From: Pseudomonas sp. NKUCC02_KPG
GTDB lineage: Bacteria; Pseudomonadota; Gammaproteobacteria; Pseudomonadales; Pseudomonadaceae
DNA length: 44,041 nucleotides
Direction: 5' to 3'
Assembly (NCBI RefSeq): GCF_019345465.1
Contig: NZ_JAHKRC010000024.1
Span: 1 to 44,041 of the forward strand
Shown here: positions 33,328 through 41,963 of the stretch, one piece after another
How the letters are laid out: every line of letters begins with the position of its first letter
Position numbering within the stretch: the stretch's first letter is position 1
Notes under the pieces: generated by a model
Seen by the model: only the letters and a program-made list of their open reading frames with translations
What the model was told of the DNA's origin: nothing
Databases searched by the model: none
Translations under genes and position numbers: made by a program

Positions 33328-34056
33328 TCAGAAACGCGCTTTGGGTGTCGCGCAAGGGATTGTCTGGAGATTGTCCAGTGGCAGAAAACTGCCGGACTCA
33401 GCGTCGTAGGCTTTGATTTGGCTGGTTTCGATGTTGTAGACCCAGCCATGGATAAACAACTGGCCGCTGGCCATGCGCGAAGCGACGGAGGGATGGGTAC
33501 GCAAGTGCTGCAACTGAGCGATCACGTTTTCTTCGGTAAGCACGTGCATGCCTTCAGCTTCATTGGCGCACGCACAGTTCTCCTGAACCATGGTCCTGGC
33601 CACTTCGGCATGGCGCAGCCAGGCTTTGACCGTGGGCATTTTTTCAAGGCTTTGCGGGTTGAGCACGGCGCGCATCGCGCCACAGTCGGAGTGCCCGCAG
33701 ACGATGATGTGCTGTACGCCCAGTGCCAGGTTGGCGTATTCGATCGCCGTGCTGACCCCGCCATTCATCTCGCCATAAGGCGGTACGACGTTGCCGACAT
33801 TGCGGGTGACGAACAGATCGCCAGGAGCGCTTTGGGTAATCAATTCGGGGACGATTCGAGAATCGGCGCAAGCGATAAACATCGCCCTTGGGCGTTGAGC
33901 GGTGGCCAGTTTTTTGAACAGGTCTTTCTGTTGTGGAAAGACCTCACGATGGAAATGCAGAAAACCTTCAACAATGAGCTGCAGTGCTGCGTCAGCCTGT
34001 TCCGTTTCAGGAGGGGCAGTAGCTGCAGCCGAGCGCTGTGTGACCTTGATATCCAT
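33328..34056 (-). CDS. Beta-class carbonic anhydrase
   Basis: 242 residues. Zinc and catalytic residues are all present: C63, D65 and R67 in IACADSR, H122 and C125 in CGHSDCGAM. It interconverts CO2 and bicarbonate in the cytoplasm. The N-terminal 25 residues are extra and low-complexity. GAGGATGAACG lies before the ATG. It is the first gene of a likely operon with the SulP transporter, together supplying or balancing bicarbonate. Confidence 0.93.
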   Translation of the reverse strand: MDIKVTQRSAAATAPPETEQADAALQLIVEGFLHFHREVFPQQKDLFKKLATAQRPRAMFIACADSRIVPELITQSAPGDLFVTRNVGNVVPPYGEMNGGVSTAIEYANLALGVQHIIVCGHSDCGAMRAVLNPQSLEKMPTVKAWLRHAEVARTMVQENCACANEAEGMHVLTEENVIAQLQHLRTHPSVASRMASGQLFIHGWVYNIETSQIKAYDAESGSFLPLDNLQTIPCATPKARF

Positions 34057-34274
34057 CGTTCATCCTCTGTGGTAGAGCAGGGGAAAAGCTAATGCGAGTC
34101 ATTTGTGACTCTTCGGTCACGTTAGCGCCCGAAACTTAACTGAACCTTAATTGAATGCTCTAGCACGGGCTTTATATGAGGATGCTACCTATTGCGGGAG
34201 GGGGTTTTGTTGCCATGCAACGACAGCGGCTGTGGTGATTCAGGGGACCACGATCACCGATTCTACGACTGCTT

Positions 34275-34305
34275 CGCAGCCTCGTTCCTTCGACAGCTAC
34301 TTGTA
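34275..34305 (-). repeat. Divergent REP element, reverse orientation
   Basis: GCAGCCTCGTTCCTTCGACA followed by GCTACTTGTAG is a diverged form of the reverse element of the GTAGTCGCTGACGAG family. Confidence 0.5.
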
Positions 34306-34466
34306 GGTTGGCGCTAAACCGTTTTTCGTAGGGTTCTGTGACGTCTGCGATGCATTTTGCTTTTGCTGGAGCCACACGAATGTCCAGACGACGCGAATGC
34401 CCATGACAGTGCTGGAGTGAGGGCACCGCCGAGCCTTGGCGAGGCGGCCGTATGGTAGGGCAAGCC

Positions 34467-34685
34467 TTTTTGGTTACTTTTTCGGCGTCTGGAAAAAGTG
34501 ACCCGCCGTAAGGGCGGAACCCGTAGAAAGTCGTGACACATCGAATGGATATGGACTCGGCATAGGTGCGGGCGCATCGCAAAACAACTGGCACACGGGG
34601 TACATATCCGGCATTCGCGGTTAACTGAAATGATGGTTTCGCTCTTACAGCGAGTCACTTTGCAAAAGCGGCAAAGTAACCAAAG
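34467..34685. repeat. Composite non-coding repeat bounded by imperfect inverted repeats
   Basis: TTTGGTTACTTTTTCGGCGT at 34469-34488, continuing to AAAAAGTGAC at 34502, is the imperfect inverse of 34654-34685 (GTCACTTTGCAAAAGC... GCAAAGTAACCAAAG). Between them lies a CCGCC-GTAA-GGCGG hairpin (34504-34517). The whole, probably extending to about 34950, resembles a non-coding sequence that I recall as frequent in pseudomonad genomes. It shows no open frame with protein-like composition. Confidence 0.6.
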
Positions 34686-34976
34686 CGCTTTCGCCCCTGC
34701 GTACGGCCTTCGCTGCGCTCAGGTGTCCCTCGCTCCGGTCCCGCTCCGTGGGCCCGCCGTGACGGGCCATCCCTGGCCCAACACGGCTCTCCCGGCATCC
34801 ATGCCGGTCGACCCACTACGCAGAACCTCCTCTCGGCCTCCCGAAGGGCAGGCAGATCAAAAACCAGTGCAAAAACAAGATCAACTGCCCGCCGAGGCGG
34901 CCTACAGGCCGACCTGTTTAGCGAAGCACATTTCTCTAAACAGGCCAGCTGGCAACAGAGTATCTACAAGGAATAC

Positions 34977-35040
34977 GTAGCAGTTGACGAGCTGTGCGAG
35001 GCTACGTCCGGCTGCATCGCGAGCAGGCTAGCTCCCACCG
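34977..35040 (+). repeat. Two adjoining REP elements of different families
   Basis: GTAGCAGTTGACGAGCTGTG and GAGGCTACGTCCGGCTGC (34977-35015) belong to the first family. TCGCGAGCAGGCTAGCTCCC (35016-35035) belongs to the common GCGAGCAGGC family. They are directly joined, just downstream of the IclR gene. Confidence 0.65.
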
Positions 35041-35047
35041 GGGACCG

Positions 35048-35824
35048 CTACAAGGTTCTGATCGAATTGCTGATCCCACGGGCACACTGGATAACGGTCG
35101 AGGCCAATTTATCTTCGGCTTCTTCCATGCTCCAGCGACTGCTCGGCACTACCACATGCACGGCCGCAACCGGCAGGCCGTTGCTGTTGAATATCGGTGC
35201 GGCAATGGTCATGTCCCCCAGGAACATTTCTTCCTTGTTGGTGGCATAGCCCTGATTGCGGCTGGTGATCACACGCTCAAAAATGGCGGTGGCATCAGTC
35301 AGGGTGTAGCGGGTCAGCTCAGCCAGCGTGCTGTCTTGCAGCACACGGCGAATTTCGTCATCCCCCAGGCCACTCAGATAGGCTCGACCGCCCCCGGTGC
35401 AATACATCGGGATTCGACTGCCGATGGGCATGTGGATCGGGATAAATTTAGGCGCCACAAAACGGGATACATAGACCATGTCCAGGCCGTCCGGCTCCGT
35501 CAGGTTGACCGTTTCGCCCGTGAGCTGGTTGAGCTCGGCCAGGTAGGGGTTTGCGACATCGACCAGTATGTCGGCGGCTAAATAGTTGTAGCCGATTTCC
35601 ATAACCTTGGGCGTTAACTGGAAGCGTCGGCTTTGCGGGTGCTTACGCACATAGCCGAGTTCTTCAAGGGTATGCACCATGCGCTGGGCCGAGCTTTTGC
35701 TGATGCCCGCAACCTGCGCGATATCCGCCAGAGTCATGGTGCGCCGCGCTGCCCCGAAGCCGCGAAGTACGGCCAGGCCCTTTTCCAGTGACTGGTTGAA
35801 AAGAGGATTGTTGCTGTCGCTCAT
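35048..35824 (-). CDS. IclR-family transcriptional regulator
   Basis: 258 residues: winged HTH at about 10-70 (LEKGLAVLRGFGAARRTMTL, then AGISKSSAQRMVHTLEELGY) and an IclR effector domain from about 80, with VNLTEPDGLDMVYVSRFV, IPMYCTGGGRAYLSGL and GDMTIAAPIFNSNGLPVAAV. It is divergent from the binding protein-permease-oxidoreductase genes and most likely controls them. A perfect inverted repeat (35853-35873) lies in the shared promoter region. Confidence 0.9.
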   Translation of the reverse strand: MSDSNNPLFNQSLEKGLAVLRGFGAARRTMTLADIAQVAGISKSSAQRMVHTLEELGYVRKHPQSRRFQLTPKVMEIGYNYLAADILVDVANPYLAELNQLTGETVNLTEPDGLDMVYVSRFVAPKFIPIHMPIGSRIPMYCTGGGRAYLSGLGDDEIRRVLQDSTLAELTRYTLTDATAIFERVITSRNQGYATNKEEMFLGDMTIAAPIFNSNGLPVAAVHVVVPSSRWSMEEAEDKLASTVIQCARGISNSIRTL

Positions 35825-35852
35825 GGCGCATCCTTGGCTTTTTTCGACCTAC

Positions 35853-35873
35853 AAATATCGGTGTGCGATATTT
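35853..35873. promoter_or_regulatory. Candidate IclR operator
   Basis: AAATATCG and CGATATTT are perfect 8-bp inverted arms separated by GTGTG. The site is 29 bp upstream of the IclR start and about 120 bp upstream of the binding-protein start. A weaker AAATC-N7-GATTT pair follows at 35876-35892. Confidence 0.5.
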
Positions 35874-35993
35874 ATAAATCTCTTTACGATTTAAGTAAAT
35901 TGGTTATAGTCGATGGCGGCATTTTGTACCAGAGGGTGCAAGGGTGTTAAATGCTGCCCCGCAACAATAAAAGCGACCACAGGGAGATTCGCT

Positions 35994-36755
35994 ATGCACA
36001 AACCTTTTCAAGTACTGACGCTTGTATGCGCAATGGCAGCCGGACTGATTGGATCAGCCAGTGCTGTTGCAGAGCCTGTCTATAAAGTCGGTGCAACGGC
36101 GACAGGTATCCCGTTCACCTTCCTCGATATCAAGAGCGGAAAAATCCAGGGCATGATGGTCGACGCCGCTGAAGCCGTCGGCAAAGCAGGGGGGTTTGAC
36201 ACCGAGATCCAGCAAACCACGTTTGCCGCGCTGATCCCTTCGCTGACCACCAACAAAATTGACCTGATTTCCGCCGCCATGCTCAAAACCCCTGAGCGTG
36301 AAAAGGTTGTGCAGTATTCCGATCCGATTTTCAGCTATGGCGAAGGCCTGATCGTCCAGACTGACGATCCCAAAGAATACAAGACCATGGATGACCTGGC
36401 CGGTGAAGTGGTCGGTGCTCAAGTGGGCACGGTATTCCTCGACGCCCTGAACAAGCACGGCGGTTTCAAGGAAGTGCGCAGCTACGACTCTATTCCTGAC
36501 CTGATGCGTGACCTGAAGCTGGGTCGCATCAAGGCTGCTTTCGGCGATCGTCCGATCATCGCTTACCAGTTGGCCCAGGGCAAAAACCCGGAAGTGAAAC
36601 TGTCGAGCACCTATGTGCCGGTCGTGATGGGTGATGTATGCCTGGTCATGCGTCAAGGCGACGCCGAGAAACTGGCGCAGGTCAACAAGGGCATTGCCGC
36701 CATCAAGGCTGACGGCTCGCTGCAGCGCATCATCGAGAAGTGGAAGCTGAACTGA
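35994..36755 (+). CDS. Amino acid ABC transporter substrate-binding protein
   Basis: 253 residues from the ATG at 35994 (AGGGAG seven bases upstream); the frame to 35913 is not used. A signal peptide of about 27 residues ends near SAVAEP. SBP family 3 features are YKVGATATGIPFTFLDIKSG, DLISAAMLKTPEREKVVQYS, VVGAQVGTVFLDAL and IIEKWKLN at the end. It captures an amino acid or amine in the periplasm. The TGIPF segment replaces the usual PPF/Y, so the ligand may be unusual. Confidence 0.88.
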   Translation: MHKPFQVLTLVCAMAAGLIGSASAVAEPVYKVGATATGIPFTFLDIKSGKIQGMMVDAAEAVGKAGGFDTEIQQTTFAALIPSLTTNKIDLISAAMLKTPEREKVVQYSDPIFSYGEGLIVQTDDPKEYKTMDDLAGEVVGAQVGTVFLDALNKHGGFKEVRSYDSIPDLMRDLKLGRIKAAFGDRPIIAYQLAQGKNPEVKLSSTYVPVVMGDVCLVMRQGDAEKLAQVNKGIAAIKADGSLQRIIEKWKLN

Positions 36756-36814
36756 TGATTCTGTGGCCCCCGCTCTGCGGTGGGCCACTTCTTGTAGCGG
36801 TGTGCAGGTAGTTT

Positions 36815-37471
36815 ATGTTTCTCCAGGACGCGTTGGACTTTCTTCCGATTCTGCTCAAAGGCGCAGTGGTCACTGTGCAGGTCACGGCGGGTTCGTTCCT
36901 GCTCAGTTCAGTGATTGGCCTGATGTTCGCGCTGATGATGGTTTCCAAAATCCGTGCCGTCGCCTTGTTCGCCATTGGCGTGGTCAATGTGATTCGCGGG
37001 TTGCCGATCATCGTGCAACTGTTCTACATCTATTTCGTCTTGCCCGACTTCGGCATCCAGCTCAGCGCCATGCAGGCCGGTGTGATCGGTCTGGGGATTG
37101 CCTATTCGGCCTATCAGGCCGAGAACTTCCGGGCCGGCATTCAAGCCATCGACATTGGCCAGATCGAGGCAGCCGAATCCTTTGGCATGCGCGGCCTGAT
37201 GATCATGCGCCGCATTGTGCTGCCCCAGGCGTTTCGCATTGCCTTGCCGCCTTATGGCAACACGCTGGTGATGATGCTCAAGGACTCCTCGCTGGTGTCG
37301 ACCATCACCGTGGCCGAGATGACGCGCCAAGGTCAACTGATCGCTTCTTCGACCTTTGAAAACATGACGGTCTACACCCTGGTTGCGTTGCTCTATCTGT
37401 CGATGAGTTTGCCGCTGTCTTATGGCTTGCGTCGTCTGGAAGGACGTTTTGCGCTGCGGAGGCGTACATGA
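36815..37471 (+). CDS. Amino acid ABC transporter permease
   Basis: 218 residues, about five helices, His/Glu/Gln-type permease with N-terminal VVTVQVTAGSFLLSSVIGL, RGLPIIVQLFYIYFVLP, and EAA loop FRAGIQAIDIGQIEAAESFG followed by LPQAFR. It is the only permease in this locus, so it may act as a homodimer. It starts 59 bp after the binding-protein stop, and its stop overlaps the oxidoreductase start (ATGA). No ATPase gene is adjacent. Confidence 0.88.
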   Translation: MFLQDALDFLPILLKGAVVTVQVTAGSFLLSSVIGLMFALMMVSKIRAVALFAIGVVNVIRGLPIIVQLFYIYFVLPDFGIQLSAMQAGVIGLGIAYSAYQAENFRAGIQAIDIGQIEAAESFGMRGLMIMRRIVLPQAFRIALPPYGNTLVMMLKDSSLVSTITVAEMTRQGQLIASSTFENMTVYTLVALLYLSMSLPLSYGLRRLEGRFALRRRT

Positions 37472-38760
37472 AAGCAACGTCAAAACTCACCTTGCCGCCT
37501 TCGCTGTGGTCCGCCACGGCGCGCTCGGCTGCGATGACCCAGGCGCTCGCCGAAAACAAGCGCGTGGACGTGGCCATTGTCGGCGCCGGTTACACGGGGC
37601 TTGTGACCGCGCTGCGCCTGGCCGAGTCGGGTGTCAGCGTGTGTGTGCTGGATGCCGGGGAGCCAGGCTGGGGCGCTTCGGGGCGCAATGGCGGGCAGGT
37701 CATTCCCGGTCTCAAATACGATCCGGATCAACTGATCGAGCGTTTTGGTGCGGCCCGCGGCGAGAAGATTATTGAGGCGTGCGGCGGGGCGGCAGACGAA
37801 GTGTTTTCGCTGATTCGCGAGTACGGCATTGCGTGCGATGCAACCCGCAAGGGCTGGATTCAACCCGCGTACTCCAGTGCCACGATGAAGACCCTGGAAC
37901 ACCGTGCCCGGCAATGGCAACAACGTGGTGTGGCGGCTGAGTTGCTGGACGCCAGTGCCGTTTGCCAGCGCATCGGCACGCAAAATTACGTGGGCGGCTG
38001 GGTTGACCCCCGTGCGGGAAGCCTGCATCCACTCAATTACGCCCGGGGGCTGGCCAGATCGGCGCTGGGCCGTGGAGCGATGATTCACAGCGATAGCCGG
38101 GTAACCGATCTACGGCGCATCGGCACGCAGTGGCAACTGACCACCGCCCAGGGCCACAGCGTCACGGCTGAACGGGTGGTGTTGGCCACCAATGGCTACA
38201 CCGACGGTTTATGGCCCGGCTTGCGGCAAACCGTGCTGGCGGCCAACAGCTTCATGATTGCAACGCGACCGCTTTCGCCGGAGCTGCGCAAAACCATTTT
38301 GCCTGGTGGGGAAGTGTGTTCGGATGCGCGTCGCCTGTTGCTGTACTTCAAGCAGGATGCCCAGGGGCGGGTGCTGCTGGGTGGTCGCGGGCCGTTTGCC
38401 GAGCCGGGTCGCAATGAAGACTGGGCGCATCTGGAACGCTCGCTGATCAGCGTGTTCCCGCAGCTGGCGGGCGTCGCGATTGAGTACCGCTGGAGCGGTC
38501 GTGTGGCGCTCAACCATAGCGTGCTGCCACAACTCCATGAGCCGCAACCGGGCCTGTCAATCCTGATGGGCTACAACGGGCGCGGCATTGCGATGTCCAG
38601 CACCCTGGGCAAGCACCTCGCGGCCCGTGTTTCGGGGGGCAGCGATGACTTCCCGTTCCCGGTGACGCCGATTCGCAGAATTCCCTTCCATAGCCTTCAG
38701 CGCTTGTATGTGGCCGCAGGCATCAGCTATTACCGGCTGCTGGATGCGTTGAACGGGTGA
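37468..38760 (+). CDS. FAD-dependent amine/amino acid oxidoreductase (DAO family)
   Basis: 430 residues. The N-terminal FAD motif VAIVGAGYTGLVTALRLAE (about 32-50), then GASGRNGGQVIPGLKYD (about 70-86), as in PuuB/DadA-like enzymes, and a C-terminal GYNGRGIAMSSTLGK FAD contact. It likely oxidises the amine or D-amino acid brought in by the linked importer, giving an imine and then a carbonyl plus ammonia; the substrate is inferred only from context. Translationally coupled to the permease gene. Confidence 0.88.
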   Translation: MKATSKLTLPPSLWSATARSAAMTQALAENKRVDVAIVGAGYTGLVTALRLAESGVSVCVLDAGEPGWGASGRNGGQVIPGLKYDPDQLIERFGAARGEKIIEACGGAADEVFSLIREYGIACDATRKGWIQPAYSSATMKTLEHRARQWQQRGVAAELLDASAVCQRIGTQNYVGGWVDPRAGSLHPLNYARGLARSALGRGAMIHSDSRVTDLRRIGTQWQLTTAQGHSVTAERVVLATNGYTDGLWPGLRQTVLAANSFMIATRPLSPELRKTILPGGEVCSDARRLLLYFKQDAQGRVLLGGRGPFAEPGRNEDWAHLERSLISVFPQLAGVAIEYRWSGRVALNHSVLPQLHEPQPGLSILMGYNGRGIAMSSTLGKHLAARVSGGSDDFPFPVTPIRRIPFHSLQRLYVAAGISYYRLLDALNG

Positions 38761-38781
38761 GGGGTGGGCTGGCGCCGATCT

Positions 38782-39003
38782 TCAATCGGACTTGATGCTG
38801 GAGACATCGGCAGCCCTGACCTTGATGTGTTTGCCTGCAATGTCCACAAACTCGTACAGGCCGTCCTTGTTCGTGGTAACCGGCAGGTCTTTGGTCAGGT
38901 ATTGCGTGCCGTTTTGCAGGGTCACAACGCTCGGGGTTGCGCAGCCTGCCAGTCCCAGCAAGGCAACCACAAGCAGGGGTAAACCGATAGCGTTGATTTT
39001 CAT
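38782..39003 (-). CDS. YgdI/YgdR-type small lipoprotein
   Basis: 73 residues. The lipoprotein signal ends in GLAGC (Cys about 21), and the mature domain reads VVTLQNGTQYLTKDLPVTTN, then YEFVDIAGKHIKVRAADVSS, the SH3-like YgdI/YgdR (DUF903) pattern. The start at 39003 overlaps the stop of the LysR gene by four bases (ATGA), an unusual pairing. Envelope protein of unknown function. Confidence 0.85.
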   Translation of the reverse strand: MKINAIGLPLLVVALLGLAGCATPSVVTLQNGTQYLTKDLPVTTNKDGLYEFVDIAGKHIKVRAADVSSIKSD

Positions 39004-39938
39004 GGGTGTACCTTGAGCTCTTGGCAAAGTGGAGAGTGTTCGCGCCGGGCGTCGTCGAGCAGCCAGCGCTGGAAAGTAATTGCTGCATCTGACAGCGTTT
39101 TATGGCGAGAGTGCGCCAGGTAGTCCGCATTCGTGCTTAAAAATTCAAAAGGCCCCACGCGTCGCAGTTCGCCCTTGTCGATTTTGTCCCTGACCATAAA
39201 GTCCCAACCCAGCCCCACCCCCATGCCCTGCACGATTGCCTGATAGGCGAGCGTGACCTGATTGAAGGTCGGTCGCTTGGCATCGGCTTTGTGTTCCAGG
39301 CCGAAATGCTTGAACCAGTCGTGCCAGTCCATGCAGTTCCATCCCGAGGCGTCGAGTTCGATCAGGGGCAATGTTTGAAGGTCGGCAGGTTCATCGACGC
39401 TGGCCAATACCAGGTCAGTGCGGGCGACAGGGTAGACCTTTTCGGCAAACAGTGGCTCGACACTCAATGATGACCAGTGACCGGCGCCGTATAAAATCGT
39501 GAAGTCGTAATCGGCAACGCTGGATTCATGGATGTCGTTGCTGGCGTGAATATTGACCGTGATTGACGGATGCTCGGTATTGAACGCAAGCAATCGCGCA
39601 AACAGCCAGAACTGCGCGACGGCATGGGTACAGAGCACTGTGACGGAGTTGGGGGCATGGGCTGCCTTGATCCGATTGACGCTGTACTGCAGGCGTTCGA
39701 GCAGGGTGGTGACTTCGCTGAACAGGCTTGCTCCGGCCTGGGTCAGGCAAATGCCCCGCGCCTGGCGCTCAAACAAGGTGAGCTTGAGGTTGTCTTCCAG
39801 GGCCCGGATCTGTTTGCTGATCGCACTTTGAGTCAAACACAGTTCGCTCGCTGCGCGGGTAAAGCTGCCAGTGCGCGCGACGGCTTCGAAGGTAATCAGG
39901 CTGTCCAGAGGGGGCAGGTTTTTCGAGTAGCGATTCAC
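39000..39938 (-). CDS. LysR-family (GcvA-like) transcriptional regulator
   Basis: 312 residues from a GTG at 39938 with AAGG five bases upstream; an ATG at 39980 is an alternative but would extend past the usual LysR start. HTH at about 8-65 (PPLDSLITFEAVARTGSFTR, LCLTQSAISKQIRALEDNLK), and substrate domain from about 95 with TVLCTHAVAQFWLFARLLAF and DYDFTILYGAG, GcvA type. It is divergent from the DMT transporter at 40075; the palindrome 39976-39996 lies between. Its end overlaps a lipoprotein gene. Confidence 0.88.
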   Translation of the reverse strand: MNRYSKNLPPLDSLITFEAVARTGSFTRAASELCLTQSAISKQIRALEDNLKLTLFERQARGICLTQAGASLFSEVTTLLERLQYSVNRIKAAHAPNSVTVLCTHAVAQFWLFARLLAFNTEHPSITVNIHASNDIHESSVADYDFTILYGAGHWSSLSVEPLFAEKVYPVARTDLVLASVDEPADLQTLPLIELDASGWNCMDWHDWFKHFGLEHKADAKRPTFNQVTLAYQAIVQGMGVGLGWDFMVRDKIDKGELRRVGPFEFLSTNADYLAHSRHKTLSDAAITFQRWLLDDARREHSPLCQELKVHP

Positions 39939-39975
39939 AGAAACCTTACAGCAGGTTGTGGGGGGGACGGTATAA

Positions 39976-39996
39976 GGCATTCCTGCACGGAATGCC
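39976..39996. promoter_or_regulatory. LysR-type operator palindrome
   Basis: GGCATTCC and GGAATGCC, perfect 8-bp arms around TGCAC, give the T-N11-A pattern. It lies 38 bp upstream of the LysR start and 79 bp upstream of the DMT transporter start, a standard position for LysR control of a divergent pair. Confidence 0.6.
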
Positions 39997-40074
39997 AGTA
40001 TGCCAAATGATCTTTTGTGCCAAATAGTTGGGCCGCTTACGCTCACTCGATATTGATCAGTTTGAGAGTCTTGA

Positions 40075-41013
40075 ATGAAACGCGGGATAGTCTATGCCGG
40101 CATGGCCGGTGCAGTGTGGGGTCTGGTGTTTCTGGTGCCCAAGCTGTTGCCGGAGTTCAGCCCGCTGTTACTCAGTTGCGGGCGTTTTATCGTGTACGGG
40201 GCCGTGTCGCTGATTGTGTTGCTGCCCAACGCCCGGCGTTTGCTGGGCCAGCTGACTCGGCGCGATGTGCTGACACTGGTCAAGTTCGCGCTGCTGGGCA
40301 ATCTGATTTATTACATGCTGCTGGCGGCATCGATTCAGTGGGCAGGTATCACCGCCGCTTCCTTGATCGTGGGGGTATTGCCCCTGAGCATTACCTGGCT
40401 GGGGCGCCGCGATGCTGCAGCGGTGCCATTGGCAAGGCTGGCGTGGCCGTTGCTGCTGGTGCTGGGCGGCGTGCTTTGCATCAATCTCGAGGCCTTGTTC
40501 GGCAGCACGTCGCAGCAGCCGCTGGGGGACAAGGTGCTGGGCGTGCTGTGCGGGATCGGTGCCTTGCTGTGCTGGAGCTGGTTTGCGATCGAGAATGCGC
40601 GGTATTTGAAGCACAGTCAGTTTGACAGTGGGCAGTGGTCGACCCTGTGGGGCGTCACCACCGGTGTGCTGGGCTTGTTGATCTGGGGCGTTGCCCATGG
40701 ACTGTCCCTGGACGCGGTGACGGTCGAGGTCAGTGATCAGCGCTGGCAGATGTTCTGGATGGTCAATCTGGCGTGCGCCGTGCTCGGCTCATGGTTCGGC
40801 AATCGGATGTGGAATGCGTCGTCCCGGCGTCTGCCGCTGACCCTGAGCGGGCAATTGATTGTGTTTGAAACGGTATTCGCGCTGTTCTATGGCTTTGTGT
40901 ACCTGCAACGCTGGCCCACCTTTTCAGAAGCTCTGGCGGTGGTGCTGCTGCTGGGCGGTGTCAGTTGGGCGGTGCGCTGCCATGCCCCGGCGCGGACAAT
41001 GCTCGCGCCGTGA
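40075..41013 (+). CDS. DMT-superfamily transporter (EamA domains)
   Basis: 312 residues with ten hydrophobic helices in two EamA repeats; the first repeat has GMAGAVWGLVFLVPKLLPEF and ELLLSCGRF-like FSPLLLSCGRFIVYGAV. A likely inner-membrane exporter of an amino acid or metabolite. It is divergent from the LysR gene at 39000-39938, its probable regulator. Confidence 0.87.
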   Translation: MKRGIVYAGMAGAVWGLVFLVPKLLPEFSPLLLSCGRFIVYGAVSLIVLLPNARRLLGQLTRRDVLTLVKFALLGNLIYYMLLAASIQWAGITAASLIVGVLPLSITWLGRRDAAAVPLARLAWPLLLVLGGVLCINLEALFGSTSQQPLGDKVLGVLCGIGALLCWSWFAIENARYLKHSQFDSGQWSTLWGVTTGVLGLLIWGVAHGLSLDAVTVEVSDQRWQMFWMVNLACAVLGSWFGNRMWNASSRRLPLTLSGQLIVFETVFALFYGFVYLQRWPTFSEALAVVLLLGGVSWAVRCHAPARTMLAP

Positions 41014-41029
41014 TCGAGGTGCGGGGTGA

Positions 41030-41704
41030 TCAGCTCGGGCAGGTTTTGGCCCCATTGTTGAGGTCCTGTTTTTCGCTGCGGCTGAGCAGGGTGGCCTTGC
41101 CATCTTTCCAGGTCAGGGTCAGCACGTACAACGAGTCGAAGTCATTGCCGGGCCAGTCTTCTGTGAGCGAGGTTTTTTTGCCCAGGGCCTGGCTGGCAAC
41201 GTTATTGATCAGGTCCGGCAAATAGCCGTGGGACCACGCGGTGTAGATGGTGGAGTTGTGATACTGGTCGCCGGTCAGCTCCCTGGCCAGTGCGCGGGTG
41301 TCGTTGGCCGAGTACTCCAGGTTGATCGGCAAGCCCAGCTTGATGGCGCTGGGGTTGATGGTCATCATCGGTCGCACGTAGCTGTAGGCGTCATCATCAG
41401 CCCCTTCTTCCACTTGTCGCGACGGGTTGGCGGCAAACACGTAGTCGGCCTTGCCATAGCGTTGCGGCAGCAGGGTGGCCAGATCAATTGCGCGGTTAAG
41501 TCCCTGGCAGGTGAGCTGGCCAAGGCCGTCGGCCGGTTTTTCGGCGTGACGCATAAACACCAGGGTTTGTACGCCGTCTACCGGCTGGGCAAACACATCA
41601 TCCGCATGTACGGCCAGCGTCACGGCGCCTGCAACCAGTAACAGCGGGATTGCCGCCAGTGCGTAGGGTTTGATTCGAAATTTATTCCAAACAGACTGGG
41701 TCAT
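41030..41704 (-). CDS. Histidine phosphatase family protein, membrane-anchored
   Basis: 224 residues. One N-terminal helix (about 13-33) acts as signal or anchor. The phosphatase motif is FMRHAEKP (about 50-57), with RHA in place of the classic RHG; the His acceptor is kept. A second His in WSHGYLPDLI (about 158) is the probable catalytic partner. Periplasmic location is likely. Substrate unknown. It is convergent with the DMT gene, 16 bp apart. Confidence 0.82.
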   Translation of the reverse strand: MTQSVWNKFRIKPYALAAIPLLLVAGAVTLAVHADDVFAQPVDGVQTLVFMRHAEKPADGLGQLTCQGLNRAIDLATLLPQRYGKADYVFAANPSRQVEEGADDDAYSYVRPMMTINPSAIKLGLPINLEYSANDTRALARELTGDQYHNSTIYTAWSHGYLPDLINNVASQALGKKTSLTEDWPGNDFDSLYVLTLTWKDGKATLLSRSEKQDLNNGAKTCPS

Positions 41705-41963
41705 GGGGCTCTTCTACATACCGCATTAAGGCTGACTGGCCTGGCACATCGAGCGTATCGCCCGCGTGTTTATCCCTGTCATTGCTACACCACCTGTGTT
41801 TCTCATCCTTGGTCCAAGCAATCATTAGATGTCATTTTCAAATATGGTTCGATTTTACCTGCGCTAGATTGCGAATGGTCCTACAGGCCGAGTGCTATGG
41901 TGGCTTTTTTGTATGACAAAATCGTTCTCTCTTTAGTCGGGTCACTCTTCAGAGGCATTCGCC

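Larger units (their letters stand above)
34057..35047. other. 991-bp gene-free stretch with repeats
   Basis: No credible gene. It holds the carbonic anhydrase upstream region with a small hairpin (GTGAC-TCTTCG-GTCAC, 34108-34123), a reverse REP element at 34275-34305, the composite repeat at 34467-34685 and beyond, and REP elements at 34977-35040. Frames at 34172-34594 (minus) and 34630-34980 (plus) look like translated repeat. Confidence 0.65.

Noticed and set aside
32992..34092. 366-residue plus-strand frame across SulP and carbonic anhydrase
   Set aside because: Antisense to two well-supported genes.
34172..34980. Open frames of 140 and 116 residues in the gene-free stretch
   Set aside because: They translate the composite repeat; the composition is not protein-like and they have no good ribosome site. 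Similar frames are often called hypothetical proteins in pseudomonads.
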